Notes: generated by a model not told the origin, from the sequence alone. 34,094 nt of DNA from Dehalococcoidia bacterium UBA1152 (GCA_002311285.1 DBZU01000072.1:128780-162873); one strand, 5' to 3'; numbered from the stretch's first letter, positions 25,175-33,226 are shown. Translations and numbers: made by a program.

Positions 25175-26731
25175 CTACGTCAGTGGGTTTAAGTATAGTT
25201 TTTTTAACTCCAACTTTAAAATTTTACCTAACGAATTCTTTGGCATTTTTTTAATAAATACAATGTGCTCAGGCTTTTTGAAACTTGCTAATAAAATTTT
25301 GCAATGTGATATTAATTCACTCTCTGTAACCACAACATTGTCTGTTATTTGCACTACAGCCCAAATAACCTCACCCCAATGAGGATCCGGCACGCCTATT
25401 ACTGCAGCTTCTTCTACATACGGGTGCGATAGTAAAACGCTTTCAATTTCATTCGGAGAAATGCGTTCTCCGCCACGCTTTATAAAATCTTTTGATCTGC
25501 CTTCAAGGAAAATATATCCATCTTCGTCAATATATCCAATGTCACCAGTATGTAACCATCCATCATTTATTGCTGACGATGTCGACTTATCATCATTCCA
25601 ATATCCTTTCATGACCTGCGGACCCCGCACTAAAATCTCTCCTATCCGGCTCGGATAGATGGTTTCACCCATATCATCATCTATACGAACCTCTATCCCT
25701 TCTAAAGGCTTCCCTATAGATTTCAATCTGTTTAACTTTTTATTTATAACAGCAGGAAGCCCAGATAGTTGATGGTCTTCTGGAGTTAGCGCAGCAATTG
25801 TAGCGCCAGACTCAGTTTGTCCAAAAGCATTGATAAATGCGACTTTTGGTAATTTTTTAATAGCTTCAGTTATAACCAGCAAAGGCATCGCAGCAGCTCC
25901 ATATGTAATTATTCTAAGGCTAGAAAGATTAGTTTTCTTAAAGCTCTCATCTTCTAAAATCATTTTGAGCATTGTAGGCACTAAAGTTGCTCTAGAAACT
26001 TTTTGGCCACTTACCAAACTGAGCCATTCTGCTGCATTAAATTGCCGCTGTATAACCAATGTCCGGCCCTCATAAATTGAAGTCAGCAAAACTTGTATCC
26101 CTGCTACATGATAAAGAGGCATGCAAAGCAATACAACTTCAGTATTGTCAATATCAGGAAAAATATTTTCTAACAAACTTGCAACGAGTGAGTGATGAGT
26201 TAGCAGAACGCCTTTAGCAAGGCCGGTTGTACCAGAAGTATACAGTATTACTGCTGAATCTTTTGAATCTATCTTCGGGTATGATAACCCGCTTTGTTTA
26301 ACAATATCAGGATATGAAATCCAATTCTCAGGAATATCATCTTTGCCTAAAAAAACGACTTGAAGCGGATGCTTTATATTGCTTGAAATTGACAAAACTA
26401 GGTCTTTATAATCTTGTCCGACAATAATTACTTTAGCTCCTGAGTCATTAACCGAAAATTCGACTTCTGGTTCTCTGGCTCTGTAATTTAACGGCACTAA
26501 TATCCCGCCAGCTCTTGCAATACCATAGATTGATTTGATCTGGATATCACTATTAACACCTAAATATGCGATTCTGTCTCCAGGTTTAATTCCCATTGAA
26601 ATCAATCCCGATGCAATAAGAGATGCTTCATGATCAAGTTCTGCGAAAGACGTAGATTCATCATCAAACAAAGTGGCAATCCTATCCGGCATAATCTGTG
26701 CCACAATAGATAATGTTTCAGAAAAATTCAT
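25175..26731 (-). CDS. Acyl-CoA synthetase / AMP-dependent ligase (ANL superfamily)
   Basis: 518 aa. Activates a carboxylic acid through an acyl-adenylate and transfers it to CoA. P-loop YTSGTTGLAKGV (about 164-175), A4/A5 region INAFGQTESG, hinge-region HTGDIGYIDEDGY and GRSKDFIKRGGERISPNEIE, and the C-terminal catalytic Lys in KNSLGKILK. Substrate chain length is not evident (fatty or aromatic acid). ATG overlaps the upstream enoyl-CoA hydratase stop by 4 nt. Last gene of the rpmH-to-acs minus-strand run. Likely acts with the two hydratase paralogues in acid degradation. Confidence 0.93.
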   Translation of the reverse strand: MNFSETLSIVAQIMPDRIATLFDDESTSFAELDHEASLIASGLISMGIKPGDRIAYLGVNSDIQIKSIYGIARAGGILVPLNYRAREPEVEFSVNDSGAKVIIVGQDYKDLVLSISSNIKHPLQVVFLGKDDIPENWISYPDIVKQSGLSYPKIDSKDSAVILYTSGTTGLAKGVLLTHHSLVASLLENIFPDIDNTEVVLLCMPLYHVAGIQVLLTSIYEGRTLVIQRQFNAAEWLSLVSGQKVSRATLVPTMLKMILEDESFKKTNLSSLRIITYGAAAMPLLVITEAIKKLPKVAFINAFGQTESGATIAALTPEDHQLSGLPAVINKKLNRLKSIGKPLEGIEVRIDDDMGETIYPSRIGEILVRGPQVMKGYWNDDKSTSSAINDGWLHTGDIGYIDEDGYIFLEGRSKDFIKRGGERISPNEIESVLLSHPYVEEAAVIGVPDPHWGEVIWAVVQITDNVVVTESELISHCKILLASFKKPEHIVFIKKMPKNSLGKILKLELKKLYLNPLT

Positions 26732-27462
26732 CTGTCGATATTTACATAAAGTCTAGATGTTAACCTTTGTTCCATTTCGATACCCAGGGCAAGTGGTTGT
26801 GAAAGTCCTTCTAGCACTGCTGTTTTTACAGCAGTTAGGGCATCTTTTCCTGCTAAAGTAATCTCTGCCGCTACCCTTTTCGCAGTTTCAAACAGATGTT
26901 CCTTTGGAACAATCATATGGATTAATCCCAATTTTAAAGCTTTCTGAGCAGACATCCGATCATTTCGATGAGTTAAAAATTGTCTCATCGCATGATTAAT
27001 TCCGATTGCTCTTGGAAAACTTTGTGTCCCTCCAGCGCCTGGTATCATGCCGATGGCCACCTCAGGCATACCAAATTGAGCATCTTCTGAAGCTATTCGG
27101 ATATCACAGAGAGATGTTATCTCTAAACCGGCACCAATTACATATCCGTGAACAGCGGCTATCAAAGGTTTCTTTATATTGGCTAAAAGACCCCATAAAT
27201 CCCTCCTCTTTCTAGCACTTCTAGACTCTGACTGAGATCTGCTTTTGCCGAATTCAATTAAGTCTGCTCCTGCACAAAATCCTTTTTCTCCTCTACCAAA
27301 AATGATGCATGCCAAAGCATCACTATCATATGAATACGCTGTAACTGCATCGAACATTAAATCTCGCATAGATTGACTGACTGCATTTATAGACTGTGGG
27401 CGATTTAGCTCGAGAGTAGCAATCGATCCTTCTCTATCATATATAACCGTGTTATCAGTCAC
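26728..27462 (-). CDS. Enoyl-CoA hydratase/isomerase family protein (catalytic residues present)
   Basis: Crotonase-fold enzyme of 244 aa from the preferred GTG at 27462. That start has GGAG 7 nt upstream and overlaps the preceding stop by 8 nt; the longest reading would begin at 27498 with a non-family MRLLRREHRSLE extension. First oxyanion-hole strand FCAGADL; second VIGAGLEI with the Glu equivalent to rat Glu144; MPEVAIGMIPGAGG with the Glu equivalent to Glu164. Both hydratase glutamates are present, so a true 2-enoyl-CoA hydratase is reasonable. Placed between its paralogue and the acyl-CoA synthetase with overlapping reading frames. Confidence 0.9.
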   Translation of the reverse strand: MTDNTVIYDREGSIATLELNRPQSINAVSQSMRDLMFDAVTAYSYDSDALACIIFGRGEKGFCAGADLIEFGKSRSQSESRSARKRRDLWGLLANIKKPLIAAVHGYVIGAGLEITSLCDIRIASEDAQFGMPEVAIGMIPGAGGTQSFPRAIGINHAMRQFLTHRNDRMSAQKALKLGLIHMIVPKEHLFETAKRVAAEITLAGKDALTAVKTAVLEGLSQPLALGIEMEQRLTSRLYVNIDR

Positions 27463-28240
27463 CTCTAAACTCCGGTGTTCTCTTCTCAGCAAACGCACGC
27501 AGGCCTTCCGCTCTATCGTTGGTTGAATGCAATAATGTTGCTAAATCTAGCTCCAACCGCATTCCTTCATTAATCGTAAGATCTGCACTTGCATGTACAG
27601 CTTCTTTTAAATATTGCACTGCTATGGGTCCATGTTTAGCTATGATAGCCCCGAATTCTAATGCAACTTTTTCATCTCCGGATAATGCCGTGATTTCGGA
27701 AATTAAACCGTATTCCAGTGCTTGTTTTGAACCAATTATTTTACCTGTTAGCAACATATACAGGGCCCTCGAAGGACCAATAATTCGTGGGAGTCTTTGA
27801 GTCCCTCCGTCCCATGGAATACTTCCGGATTTAAGATGAGTAAAACCAAAAGATGCACCTTCAGCAGCAATTCTAATGTCACAAGCTAAAGCTAATTCTA
27901 GCCCTTGATCTAGCACATTTCCTCGCAGAGAAGCAAGTGTAACTTTATTAACGCTAGCAATATCTGAAGCTATTCTATGAGAGTTAAACCTATGATATTC
28001 AGAAAGTTCTCTTAAGACTGATCCAGTTGAAAAATGTTCTCCTACGGACGACAAAATCATGACACGCACGTTGACGTTATCATCTAAATTACTCAGAAGT
28101 TCACGCATCTCAGCAGCCATCAACTCATCAATGAGGTTGAATTTATTTAAACCTTTGATTCTTATCAATGCAACCTGATTTTGAATAGAGCAATGAAGTT
28201 TAGATATATCTTTATATTCAGAGTCAGATTGGTATTCCAT
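27455..28240 (-). CDS. Enoyl-CoA hydratase/isomerase paralogue with altered active site
   Basis: 261-aa crotonase-fold protein. Glu115 matches rat hydratase Glu144 (QGLELALACD), but the PE-Glu164 position reads Thr-His (FGFTHLKSG, His135), the oxyanion-hole Gly141 position is Gln112 (LDQGLE instead of GGGxE), and the first oxyanion strand is HFSTGSVL rather than FxAGADL. Fold elements such as WDGGTQRLPR and the C-terminal GLRAFAEKRTPEFRG are normal. It probably lacks standard hydratase activity; isomerase, hydrolase or a partner role is possible. Starts 12 nt after the jag stop and overlaps the next hydratase gene. Confidence 0.88.
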   Translation of the reverse strand: MEYQSDSEYKDISKLHCSIQNQVALIRIKGLNKFNLIDELMAAEMRELLSNLDDNVNVRVMILSSVGEHFSTGSVLRELSEYHRFNSHRIASDIASVNKVTLASLRGNVLDQGLELALACDIRIAAEGASFGFTHLKSGSIPWDGGTQRLPRIIGPSRALYMLLTGKIIGSKQALEYGLISEITALSGDEKVALEFGAIIAKHGPIAVQYLKEAVHASADLTINEGMRLELDLATLLHSTNDRAEGLRAFAEKRTPEFRGD

Positions 28241-28252
28241 AAAAATTTGTTT

Positions 28253-28927
28253 CTAATATTCTCCATCAAGATCAGCCGGGCTAACCACCACCTGCCTATC
28301 AGCACCGGAGCCTATACTTTGAGTTACAACTTCTGGGTTATCTGACAAAGCTAAGTGTACTAGTCGACGATCGTATGCACTCATTGGTTCTAGCGTTATA
28401 GATCTACCACTCTGGGCAACTTCTAGAGACACGTTTCTTGACATATTTTCAAGCGATTTCCTTCTCCTCTCTTGGTATCCACCAACGTCAATAACTGCAT
28501 CAGGCCTAAACCCAAGTTGTCTATTGGAGATAAAATTAACCAAAAACTGGAGACCTCTTAACGTTTCACCTCCACGTCCAATTAAAAGCCCAGAATCTTC
28601 CCCTTCAACATTGAAAACCGGTCCCCCTCGATCTTCTCCCACAGCATGTCTTAAAGTTGACACAGCCTCTACGCCCATCAAGCTTAGCAGAGTGTCTAAA
28701 ACTTGTGACACAGTTTTTACAACTTCACCAGCAACATCATCAGGCCCAAAATCAACGATACTTACTTTAACTTTAGCTTCTTCAGAGCCTATTCCCAGAA
28801 GGCCAGGTTTTCCTCGGCTAACGACGTCTATTTCTACTTCTTCTCGATTTGCGTCTAGTTGCTTTAGAGCTAGCTCTATGGCGTCTTCGATTGTCTTCGC
28901 GGTCATTTCTATAGTTTTCTTTTTCAT
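28253..28927 (-). CDS. jag: Jag/KhpB (SpoIIIJ-associated) RNA-binding protein
   Basis: 224 aa with the full three-part layout: Jag_N domain (1-55, TAKTIEDAIELALKQL and GKPGLLGIG), KH domain (about 70-150) with the GxxG loop in LIGRGGETLRGLQFL, and R3H domain (about 160-215) with the Arg-x3-His motif in DRRLVHLAL. RNA-binding partner of KhpA; co-occurs with yidC in most Gram-positives, as here. ATG with GAGG 6 nt upstream. Its first 110 nt overlap the end of yidC in another frame, well beyond a usual start-stop overlap. Two crotonase genes follow closely. Confidence 0.94.
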   Translation of the reverse strand: MKKKTIEMTAKTIEDAIELALKQLDANREEVEIDVVSRGKPGLLGIGSEEAKVKVSIVDFGPDDVAGEVVKTVSQVLDTLLSLMGVEAVSTLRHAVGEDRGGPVFNVEGEDSGLLIGRGGETLRGLQFLVNFISNRQLGFRPDAVIDVGGYQERRRKSLENMSRNVSLEVAQSGRSITLEPMSAYDRRLVHLALSDNPEVVTQSIGSGADRQVVVSPADLDGEY

Positions 28928-29732
28928 TTCCTACCTCTTCATCTCCTGGTGCAGCTAATACTGCTGCAGGGGAGGGTTTTGATACAACCTGAAAATTGAG
29001 CATTTTACGTAAAGGATCCCATCCAGTCACAAAACCTTGTATAACAATTCCAACTATATTTGAAACTATCCAATAAAGCGCTAATCCGCTTGGAAATTGG
29101 ATAGTAAAAAATCCAAACATCACTGGCATCATCCATAACATCATGCGATTTGTTGAATCCTGTTGTGGTGATGTTGAAGGCATCGTAGTCATCTTCTGCA
29201 TTACAAACATTGATATTCCTACTAACACAGGAAGAATTATTCTTGTAGGATCAGGAATTGCAAGATCAAGTCCCAAAAAATCTCCGTTTAATGGTACAGA
29301 TTTATGTACAGAAGGAAGCCACCAATATAGTTTATTCGACAAGTTTGCTAGTCTCTCAGGAGTGGATGGAAGTGTTTGTATAATAGCTTGATATAAGCCT
29401 ATCCATATCGGAAGCTGTATAAACATCGGCCCGAGGCACCCCAGTGGATTGATACCATTCTCACGATATATTCGCATCGTTTCTTGCGATACTTTTTGGC
29501 GATCATTCTTGTATTTTTCCTGCATCGATTTTACTTTAGGTTGTATGGCCTGCATCGCTTTCATTTGTCTACTTTGTTTTACAGTTAAAGGGAATAAAAC
29601 TCCCCTAATTATTAAAGTAAACAAAATGATGGCTATGCCAAAATTTGAAAAAGCCAATTCATAAAGCAATACCAGGCTATTGATCATGGGCCTAATAATT
29701 GCCCCGTTCCAGATGCCACCTACAAATTCCAT
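28818..29732 (-). CDS. yidC: Membrane protein insertase YidC (Gram-positive/Oxa1 type)
   Basis: 304 aa. Five membrane segments and no large periplasmic domain, as in single-membrane bacteria. The groove Arg43 lies in TLIIRGVLFPLTVKQ, followed by the amphipathic C1 loop (MKAMQAIQPKVKSMQEKYKN) and NPLGCLGPMFIQLPIWIGLY. The C-terminal tail (about 262-304) is strongly basic, ending in RRKSRRSRNRRR, suited to contacting the ribosome. The last 36 codons and the stop lie within jag, in a different frame. Inserts membrane proteins with FtsY/SRP and Sec. N-terminus has no signal peptide. Follows the PQQ-propeller lipoprotein by 21 nt. Confidence 0.95.
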   Translation of the reverse strand: MEFVGGIWNGAIIRPMINSLVLLYELAFSNFGIAIILFTLIIRGVLFPLTVKQSRQMKAMQAIQPKVKSMQEKYKNDRQKVSQETMRIYRENGINPLGCLGPMFIQLPIWIGLYQAIIQTLPSTPERLANLSNKLYWWLPSVHKSVPLNGDFLGLDLAIPDPTRIILPVLVGISMFVMQKMTTMPSTSPQQDSTNRMMLWMMPVMFGFFTIQFPSGLALYWIVSNIVGIVIQGFVTGWDPLRKMLNFQVVSKPSPAAVLAAPGDEEVGNEKENYRNDREDNRRRHRASSKATRRKSRRSRNRRR

Positions 29733-29753
29733 TTCATAAGTCCTTATATGACA

Positions 29754-30929
29754 TCAACATGCCTTAGCTCGATCAAAATCAATGTTCTGGTCTTTAGTAA
29801 TATAATTCCATTTTTCATCTGGATCACCATTTGACTTTATGTTAATCGCGATGATAGAACGGTCGGACACTCCCATATAAACCGTTCGTTCTCCTTTGGC
29901 TATATTAGTACGAAGGTTATGGCCAATGTTGCAACGTTTTTGGGTGGCGCCGTTCTTTAGTGACACCACTCTAAGTTTACCGTCATCAGAACCAAATATA
30001 AGCCACTGATCAATAATTAATGGGGAGCCGATAATAGGCCCTTCCGTTTCCACTTTCCAAGCTAATCGCCCGTTATCGACATTAATCGCATAAAGATTGC
30101 CGTCCAATGAGGGTACATAGATATGTGTGTCGGTAGCCGTTGAACGACCCCAAAACCAGCCTGTGGAATCGGAAAACCGCCATAATTCTTTTCCAGAACT
30201 GGAGTCCAAGGCATAGAAAATACCATCAAAACTACCAAACATAATTCTGTCACCTATTTTAGTAGGGGTGGCAATTATTGCCCCCCCAGTTTCAAAACTC
30301 CAAATCAATGATCCGTCTTCCAGTGATATTGAATAAAAAGTTTTGTCTAAAGAGCCAAATAACACTTGTCCATCTGCTATTAATGGTTTGGTCCATACTT
30401 TAGATTTCGTTTCAAAAGTCCATATATTTGAAACATTTCCCAGATCATATCCATACAAGTTTCCATCAGACGATCCAACCACAAGCACGCCATCTTTGTG
30501 CGCAGGACCGCCCACAATGGGTTCCTTATTTTCTCCAATAGGTATTGGTTGTTCCCACAAGGAACCATCAAGCTTGGATAGTACATAAAGGTAACCATCA
30601 TAACCCGCGATATAAAGTAAATCACCGACTATAATTGGGTCGCCATAAAACGCCCTGTTTTTCTCTTCTCCAATTGAAGGTTCAAAATGCCAAATGTAAT
30701 CACCTGAAACGGCATCTATTGCTATGATTTCACCATCCATAGTGCCAGTATAAAGTACATTGTCTTCAACTATGCCACTGGACCATCCAGCAGGCCTGGT
30801 TATTCCTCCACAAGCCCCTCCTGGAACACATGCAGCCAAAGCAATGCTAATGATTGCGATTATTATGAGGTGAGTTGATGTATTCGAGCGTTTAATATTC
30901 ATACTAGTAGAAAAGTTTTTATGATTCAC
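29754..30929 (-). CDS. PQQ-like beta-propeller lipoprotein
   Basis: 391 aa. N-terminal signal peptide with lipobox LAAC (Cys34), then about seven blades with PQQ/BamB-like repeats (DGEIIAIDAVSGDYIWHFEP, DGYLYVLSKLDGSLW, DGNLYGYDLGNV, DKTFYSISLEDGSLIWSFET, DGIFYALDSSSGKELWRF, DGNLYAINVDNGRLAWKVET, DGKLRVVSLKNG). No PQQ-dehydrogenase catalytic Asp or Glu/Cys pair is evident, so it is probably a scaffold. Exported and anchored on the outer face of the membrane. Sits between yidD and yidC in the membrane-insertion operon, so a chaperone role for exported proteins is plausible. The first Met is uncertain; Met10 is an alternative start. Confidence 0.9.
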   Translation of the reverse strand: MNHKNFSTSMNIKRSNTSTHLIIIAIISIALAACVPGGACGGITRPAGWSSGIVEDNVLYTGTMDGEIIAIDAVSGDYIWHFEPSIGEEKNRAFYGDPIIVGDLLYIAGYDGYLYVLSKLDGSLWEQPIPIGENKEPIVGGPAHKDGVLVVGSSDGNLYGYDLGNVSNIWTFETKSKVWTKPLIADGQVLFGSLDKTFYSISLEDGSLIWSFETGGAIIATPTKIGDRIMFGSFDGIFYALDSSSGKELWRFSDSTGWFWGRSTATDTHIYVPSLDGNLYAINVDNGRLAWKVETEGPIIGSPLIIDQWLIFGSDDGKLRVVSLKNGATQKRCNIGHNLRTNIAKGERTVYMGVSDRSIIAINIKSNGDPDEKWNYITKDQNIDFDRAKAC

Positions 30930-30954
30930 AAATATAACTTAATCTGTTTGTTGA

Positions 30955-31164
30955 TTAAGGCACAGGATCGTAACCTCTATTACCAAATGGCCTACAGTTA
31001 AGCAGCCTGATAAATGTCATTCCTAAACCTGGCAGGAATCCATGTCTAGATATAGCCTCATAAGCATAATTAGAACATGTTGGTTCATGCCGACACATAA
31101 ATCCTAAATATGGTGACAGGACTGATTGATAGATACGTATTACAAATAAAACCAAGTTCTGCAT
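30955..31164 (-). CDS. yidD: Membrane protein insertion efficiency factor YidD
   Basis: 69 aa. Contains the family signature CRHEPTCSNYAYEAISRHG (24-42) and the end RPFGNRGYDPVP, with three conserved Cys (24, 30 and about 57). N-terminal amphipathic helix associates with the membrane. Assists YidC/Sec insertion. 11 nt after rnpA and before the PQQ lipoprotein, in the standard rpmH-rnpA-yidD-yidC order. Normal length. Confidence 0.95.
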   Translation of the reverse strand: MQNLVLFVIRIYQSVLSPYLGFMCRHEPTCSNYAYEAISRHGFLPGLGMTFIRLLNCRPFGNRGYDPVP

Positions 31165-31175
31165 TATGTTTATCC

Positions 31176-31529
31176 CTATTTTGATTCTCGCTCATCAATA
31201 GATATACCTGCCTTTATTAGTAATCCTGATACCGATCGTTCAATTTCCTGATATTTAGCATCTATAGCCCCTTTCCTTGCAATCAATACAACATCCCAGC
31301 CGACATTATGATTAAAGCTTCCTACAATAGAACGCAATCTGCGTTTCATTTGATTTCGCGCTACTGCATTACCAATACGTTTACTAATAGAAAAGCCAAA
31401 CCTTGTAGTAACAAAAGTTGACTTTTGGTTCTTTGCGACTAAAACAAACTTTCGATCCGCCCAACTCTCTCCTGACTCCATCACGTTTTGAAAGTCCAAT
31501 TTTTTTCTAAGACGTTGAGTTGTGGACAA
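31176..31529 (-). CDS. rnpA: Ribonuclease P protein component
   Basis: 117 aa. Protein cofactor of RNase P, needed for tRNA 5' maturation. RNR-type motif RFGFSISKRIGNAVARNQMK (43-62) followed by RRLRSIV is diagnostic. N-terminal LRKKLDFQNVMESG is the usual substrate-binding start. The TTG start at 31529 matches the family length. Lies 29 nt after rpmH. The end KAGISIDERESK is normal. Confidence 0.95.
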   Translation of the reverse strand: MSTTQRLRKKLDFQNVMESGESWADRKFVLVAKNQKSTFVTTRFGFSISKRIGNAVARNQMKRRLRSIVGSFNHNVGWDVVLIARKGAIDAKYQEIERSVSGLLIKAGISIDERESK

Positions 31530-31558
31530 TTTATTACACGAGATTAAGATTTGTTAAT

Positions 31559-31702
31559 CTATGCTTGAACAGTAAGTTGTTTACGGCCTTTAAATGTACG
31601 TCTCTTAAGCACATTTCGGCCAGCACGAGTTTTCATCCTGGACCTGAATCCATGGACTCTCATTCGATGGCGATTTTTTGGTTGATACGTTCTTTTCGAC
31701 AT
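31559..31702 (-). CDS. rpmH: Ribosomal protein bL34
   Basis: 47 aa, read on the minus strand from ATG at 31702 to TAG at 31559. Starts MSKRTYQPKNRHRMRVHGFR and contains SRMKTRAGRNVLKRRTFKGRK, the whole bL34 signature, ending in LTVQA. Small basic protein of the large subunit. Opens the rpmH-rnpA-yidD-yidC-jag operon. The usual dnaA neighbour is not upstream; instead there is a promoter and a divergent small ORF. Confidence 0.97.
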   Translation of the reverse strand: MSKRTYQPKNRHRMRVHGFRSRMKTRAGRNVLKRRTFKGRKQLTVQA

Positions 31703-31728
31703 AAATTTTTCTGTTGATTTTCTACTCG

Positions 31729-31758
31729 ATTATATTCGTGCACATATATCTGGGTCAA
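31729..31758 (-). promoter_or_regulatory. Sigma70-type promoter of the rpmH operon
   Basis: On the minus strand, TTGACC (31758-31753) and TATAAT (31734-31729) are separated by 18 nt, 27 nt upstream of the rpmH ATG. The match to the consensus is 11 of 12. It fits a strong housekeeping promoter for the whole operon. Confidence 0.82.
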
Positions 31759-31879
31759 TTTGTTTCAGCCAAACATCAACTATTTTAATCAAGCTTAATT
31801 TGCTGGTATATATTCTATCTTTGACGGTGTGATTAATAAAGCTTTAAACTTCGTGTAAACGTTTTTGTGTCTTTACAAT

Positions 31880-32089
31880 ATGAGTAGATCGATAAATCCT
31901 AAATCTAAATTATTTGCTGAGCTTAATGAAAGAGCCAGTGAGCTGTGGGGATCTGTCCGTGCAAAAAAAGCATCTCGTAACATAAAAGAGGCTGCAGATC
32001 ACATTTATAAGGTCAATAATGCTAATATCGACAGTAGCGAACCTCCCTTATTTCATCCCCCACTGCGAGATACTAACCCTAAAAGTTAA
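31880..32089 (+). CDS. Orphan 69-aa protein, predicted soluble
   Basis: From ATG 31880 (a TTG at 31865 would add 5 residues): MSRSINPKSKLFAELNERAS and a Lys/Arg-rich helical middle (ELWGSVRAKKASRNIKEAAD), then an acidic-Pro tail (DSSEPPLFHPPLRDTNPKS). No membrane segment, no Cys. I do not recognise a family. No SD precedes the ATG, so a leaderless or weak start is implied; a TTGACG box lies at 31821 with only a weak -10 (TTTAAA). It is divergent from rpmH and is followed by two AT-rich hairpins before the PhyH gene. Coding status is not certain. Confidence 0.4.
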   Translation: MSRSINPKSKLFAELNERASELWGSVRAKKASRNIKEAADHIYKVNNANIDSSEPPLFHPPLRDTNPKS

Positions 32090-32123
32090 TTTTAACTTAA
32101 TAAACACCTAAATCAGTTTATTA
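32083..32123 (+). other. Two consecutive AT-rich hairpins between the 69-aa ORF and the PhyH gene
   Basis: AAGTTA (32083-32088) pairs with TAACTT (32093-32098), a 6-bp stem with a 4-nt loop, and TAATAAAC (32098-32105) pairs with GTTTATTA (32116-32123), an 8-bp stem with a 10-nt loop. Neither has a T-run after it. They may shape the end of the small-ORF transcript or the PhyH leader. Confidence 0.3.
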
Positions 32124-32149
32124 AACCATTACAATAAGTAGGAAGCATT

Positions 32150-33184
32150 ATGGTAACAACAAACTATTTACTAACCGATCAACTGCAGGAACATGGGTAC
32201 GTACTTGTGAAAGGCATACTTGACGATGAACTCGATCTTGAACCAGTTCGAAAAGAATACAAAAATGCACTAAATAAACTAGCGAGGAAATGGCAATCTC
32301 AGAAAAAGATAAAAAATACTTACGAAGAACTGCCTTTAGGCAAGCAGCTTATCGAAATATTAAGTGAATATCCGGAAGCACCATATTATGAAAACCTAGA
32401 CATCAGCCTGCCTAAAACAGGGCAAGTGAACGTTGTTGGCAGTGAAAAACATGTGATTCAAGATGAAACGCTAATGCATACTGGTCCAGCAATATTTAAC
32501 TTATTAACAAATCCACAATTGCTTGACTTTGTTGAGCAATTTATTGGCCCTGAAATATACTCGAATCCAGTTCAACATGTTCGGATTAAACCTCCAGTTA
32601 AAGCTATTAGTAAAAAAATGAAGGATCATTTACGTGGAACGGGACTAGTAACTGGTACTCAATGGCATCAAGATCAAGGAGTAGTAATAGCTGAAGCCGA
32701 TGAGACTGAGATATTAACTGTTTGGCTCCCATTAACTAAAGCCACAAAAGAAAATGGGTGTTTAGTAGTTGCAAAAAAGAGTCACAAACAAGGTTTGGTG
32801 CTTCATTGCACCAGAACTGAGAAAAGGCCACAGTGGAAAGGGATCGAAATTCCTCAAGGGTATATTAGAGAGGAAACGATACCGATTGAAATGGAGCCAG
32901 GGGATGTGCTTTTTCTGAATAAGCTAACGAAGCATTGCTCCTTAGAAAACAATAGTGATGATATTAGATGGAGTTTTGATTTAAGATACCAGCCTATAGG
33001 CCAGCCTACCGGACGGCCATATTTCCCGGGCTTTGTAGCTAGAAGCCAAAATAATCCCAAAAATGAATTGAAAGATCATAAGGAATGGCGACAACTTTGG
33101 ATTGATGCTAAACGTAAACTGATAGCACATAATGAGTCTGAATATTTCAATAGATGGGATCCTGAAGACCAAAGATGTGCTTAA
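32150..33184 (+). CDS. Phytanoyl-CoA dioxygenase (PhyH) family Fe(II)/2-oxoglutarate oxygenase
   Basis: 344 aa, double-stranded beta-helix. Fe(II) facial triad: His173 and Asp175 in TQWHQDQG and distal His262 in LTKHCSLENN. Arg273 or Arg279 (RWSFDLRY) is placed to bind the 2-oxoglutarate carboxylate. VWLPLTKATKENGCL (191-205) and MEPGDVLFLNK (248-258) are typical of the family. Hydroxylates an unknown organic substrate. PhyH genes are abundant in SAR202-type Chloroflexi. ATG with GTAGGAAG about 5 nt upstream. Stop faces rph, with a shared terminator in between. Confidence 0.9.
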   Translation: MVTTNYLLTDQLQEHGYVLVKGILDDELDLEPVRKEYKNALNKLARKWQSQKKIKNTYEELPLGKQLIEILSEYPEAPYYENLDISLPKTGQVNVVGSEKHVIQDETLMHTGPAIFNLLTNPQLLDFVEQFIGPEIYSNPVQHVRIKPPVKAISKKMKDHLRGTGLVTGTQWHQDQGVVIAEADETEILTVWLPLTKATKENGCLVVAKKSHKQGLVLHCTRTEKRPQWKGIEIPQGYIREETIPIEMEPGDVLFLNKLTKHCSLENNSDDIRWSFDLRYQPIGQPTGRPYFPGFVARSQNNPKNELKDHKEWRQLWIDAKRKLIAHNESEYFNRWDPEDQRCA

Positions 33185-33208
33185 AAATATTGCTGTTACT
33201 TAGTCTTT

Positions 33209-33224
33209 AAAACACAAGTGTTTT
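33209..33224. terminator. Bidirectional terminator between phyH and rph
   Basis: AAAACA (33209-33214), loop CAAG, TGTTTT (33219-33224); one more T follows on the plus strand, and the minus strand also ends in a T-rich arm. It lies 25 nt past the phyH stop and 3 nt before the rph stop, so it can serve both convergent genes. The stem is AT-rich, so strength is unclear. Confidence 0.5.
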
Positions 33225-33226
33225 TA

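Noticed and set aside
31500..31860. A replication origin or DnaA boxes near rpmH
   Set aside because: Only one TTGTCCACA-like nonamer is found, overlapping the rnpA start; single one-mismatch boxes (TTTTCCACA) also occur near 15883 and 20264. No cluster and no dnaA gene.
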